This document shows, piece after piece, positions 62,477-64,000 of a DNA stretch of 64,000 nucleotides. The notes beneath the pieces were generated by a model, which made no database searches, had not been told where the DNA came from, and was given only the letters and a program-made list of their open reading frames with translations. Position 1 is the stretch's first letter; every line of letters begins with the position of its first letter. The stretch covers positions 682,001-746,000 of the forward strand of contig NZ_JACHWU010000002.1 of NCBI RefSeq assembly GCF_014191605.1, in the 5' to 3' direction. The stretch comes from Prauserella isguenensis (GTDB lineage: Bacteria > Actinomycetota > Actinomycetes > Mycobacteriales > Pseudonocardiaceae). A program made the translations under genes and the position numbers.

Positions 62477-63964
62477 ATGTCCGAGACCACAAAGCTCACC
62501 CCCCACGCTTCGCTGCCCACGATCCCCGTTTCGCCCGACTGGTCCGCCGAAGGCCGCGCGGTGCGCACAGTCCTCACGACGCACGCCTGGACCGCGCCGC
62601 CCCTCGAGCGCGGCGCACCCGCGCACGACCGCGCTTTCGCCGCACTCAGCGACCTCCGGGTCGACTACGCGCGCTTTCTCCCGTGGTTCTCGCACCCACA
62701 CGTCTCCGTGCCGGCGCTCGAGGAGCCGACGGACACGGCCACCTCGTGGGACTTCAGCCGGCTCGACCCCTACGTCGAGGATTTCGTCGACGCCGCGCAG
62801 GGCCGGCCCGTGGTGGCGAACTTCGCCACGATCCCGCATTGGATGTTCGTCGGCAGCGACGAAGTCTCGATCGGTGACGACCCCTATGAGATCCACTGGA
62901 ATTACGAACAGGGCACGGTCTTCCGCGACGAAACCCTCGCCGAGGTCGCCGACTACTTCTACCGCCTCGCCAGTTGGTTCATCGCCGGCGGCTTCCACGA
63001 CGAGCACGGCGCTTGGCACGAATCCGGCCACCACTACCGGTTCGCCTACTGGGAGGTGCTCTGCGAGCCTGACCTGAGACCCATGAGCCCCGAGCTGTAC
63101 ACACGCCTGTACGACGCCATCGTCGCGCGGCTCCGTCCCCTCGATCCCGAAATGCGCTTCATCGGGCTCTCCCTCAGCCACGTGCACCACAACCCGGAGT
63201 ACTTTTGGCACTTCCTTGATCCCGCCAACCACGCGCCGGGCACCCCGCTCGACGCGGTCTCGATCCACTTCTATGGTGCGCCCGACATCGTGAACCCCTT
63301 CAGCTCGGAGGGTAACCCGCCGCCACAGACGTGGGCATCGACGTTCTTCGCTCAGGCCGACGGGTTTCTCGACCAGCTGCGGCTGATCTCCTCCATCGCG
63401 CGCCGGCTGTCCCCTGAGACGAGACTGCTCGTCAACGAGGTCGGCACCTATCCTCCGGATCTGATGAACCCGGCTCCGGAGATCCCCGAGGATTACTGGG
63501 CGCTCAGCGCCACCGTCCAGACCTACCTATGGGCTCGATGCCTGACGGAGGCGGTCGATCTTGTCGGGATCGCGGAGTTCGCCGGGTATCCCGAGATGAT
63601 TCCAGGAGTCTCCCTTGTCGATTGGGACAGCGGCGAACCAAACGCTCGCTACCACGCGCTCAAGCTCATGGTCGATCACGTCAAGCCCGGCGACCGGCTC
63701 GTACCGACCACAGCAGGCTTTCCCGGCTACCCCGACGCACGCGTGCACGCGCAGGCAGTCGAGACCGCAACCGACCGGCGACTACTCGTACTGGTCAACA
63801 AGCGCGACCATCCGATCGATCTTCAGATCGCGGGCTGGGACGGAACCTCCACGCTCCATTCCGTCGAAGCATCGAACCCTGAAGGCACGCCGGTCAGTTA
63901 CGCCGTACACGACGGCTACCTCACATTGCCCGCCCATTCGTCGGCCGTGCTGATCGACTCGTGA
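62477..63964 (+). CDS. GH39-like glycoside hydrolase
   Basis: Product of 495 aa with no signal peptide, so probably intracellular. The layout fits clan GH-A enzymes such as GH39 beta-xylosidases: a (beta/alpha)8 barrel with probable acid/base E197 in WEVLCEPD (C replacing the usual N of NEP) and probable nucleophile E321 in LLVNEVGTY, and a C-terminal beta-domain (RLVPTTAGFPGYPDARVHAQAVETATDRRLLVLVNKRDHPIDLQI). The AGGAG ribosome site supports the ATG at 62477. Xylosidase/iduronidase-type activity is possible; the substrate is not assigned. The N-to-C change should be checked. Confidence 0.75.
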   Translation: MSETTKLTPHASLPTIPVSPDWSAEGRAVRTVLTTHAWTAPPLERGAPAHDRAFAALSDLRVDYARFLPWFSHPHVSVPALEEPTDTATSWDFSRLDPYVEDFVDAAQGRPVVANFATIPHWMFVGSDEVSIGDDPYEIHWNYEQGTVFRDETLAEVADYFYRLASWFIAGGFHDEHGAWHESGHHYRFAYWEVLCEPDLRPMSPELYTRLYDAIVARLRPLDPEMRFIGLSLSHVHHNPEYFWHFLDPANHAPGTPLDAVSIHFYGAPDIVNPFSSEGNPPPQTWASTFFAQADGFLDQLRLISSIARRLSPETRLLVNEVGTYPPDLMNPAPEIPEDYWALSATVQTYLWARCLTEAVDLVGIAEFAGYPEMIPGVSLVDWDSGEPNARYHALKLMVDHVKPGDRLVPTTAGFPGYPDARVHAQAVETATDRRLLVLVNKRDHPIDLQIAGWDGTSTLHSVEASNPEGTPVSYAVHDGYLTLPAHSSAVLIDS

Positions 63965-64000
63965 GACTTTCCGACGATTCGTGGAACTCCAACGCGGACA

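Overview
The window is about 70% G+C, uses GTG and TTG starts freely, and carries dense, overlapping operons. Conserved blocks fit an actinobacterium: rimP-nusA-ylxR-infB, DUF503-rbfA, truB, ribF, rpsO, pnp-M16 peptidase-dapB. Together with a DUF4439 lipoprotein, GTG-initiated ribF/truB/infB genes and a Pro/Gly-rich IF2 N-terminus, they point to the order Pseudonocardiales (Saccharomonospora/Amycolatopsis-like). That placement is an inference from gene content. No rRNA, tRNA, CRISPR array, IS element or prophage was recognised.

Layout. (1) 0.2-5.1 kb: a ribbon-helix-helix regulator with its DUF4097 partner behind a three-box operator, a YcaQ-like DNA glycosylase divergent from a GNAT acetyltransferase, and small membrane proteins. 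(2) 4.6-16.3 kb: mostly minus-strand housekeeping genes (dapB, M16 peptidase, pnp, rpsO, thpR, an XRE regulator, ribF, truB) ending in MFS and MATE transporters, with strong hairpins after pnp, rpsO and truB. (3) 16.3-21.4 kb: three plus-strand genes inserted in the conserved block: an NmrA-ABM fusion, a Trm11-like methyltransferase and a membrane-anchored GH31 enzyme with the residue signature of a sulfoquinovosidase. (4) 21.4-27.3 kb: rbfA, DUF503, infB, ylxR, nusA, rimP. (5) 27.6-36.1 kb: DUF4439 lipoprotein, a class V aminotransferase, a pair of bacterial PH-domain proteins, VOC and metallo-beta-lactamase-fold enzymes, and a MocR regulator. (6) 36.1-38.7 kb: a small regulatory/redox locus in which a quinone-oxidoreductase-like gene is flanked by two inverted paralogous mini membrane proteins and shares an operator-like motif with the MocR gene; a GlxA/AraC regulator follows. 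(7) 38.7-42.4 kb: a sigma-70 factor, an NHEJ-type LigC-PolDom pair and a ChaB/Rho_N protein.

(8) 42.5-60.2 kb is largely a beta-oxidation gene set. It holds an ACAD11-like phosphotransferase, three acyl-CoA dehydrogenases (two forming a probable half-active heterocomplex), two enoyl-CoA hydratases, two acyl-CoA ligases, an in-frame thiolase-like/crotonase fusion and two TetR regulators. One TetR gene lies beside a perfect palindromic operator. Interspersed are a tyrosine phosphatase, a SAM methyltransferase, a VKOR-family protein and an MBL hydrolase. (9) 60.2-64.0 kb looks like accessory DNA with lower G+C: a small membrane protein, a GAP-family transporter divergent from a TetR gene with two matching operators, and a GH39-like glycosidase.

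The most interesting points are the sulfoquinovosidase signature without visible sulfosugar catabolic genes, the MocR/mini-membrane/NQO locus with inverted duplicates, the catabolic cluster with a partly dead dehydrogenase subunit and a thiolase-crotonase fusion, and several well-formed operators. Coordinates of features were derived by reading the sequence; family assignments rest on motif recognition without database searches.
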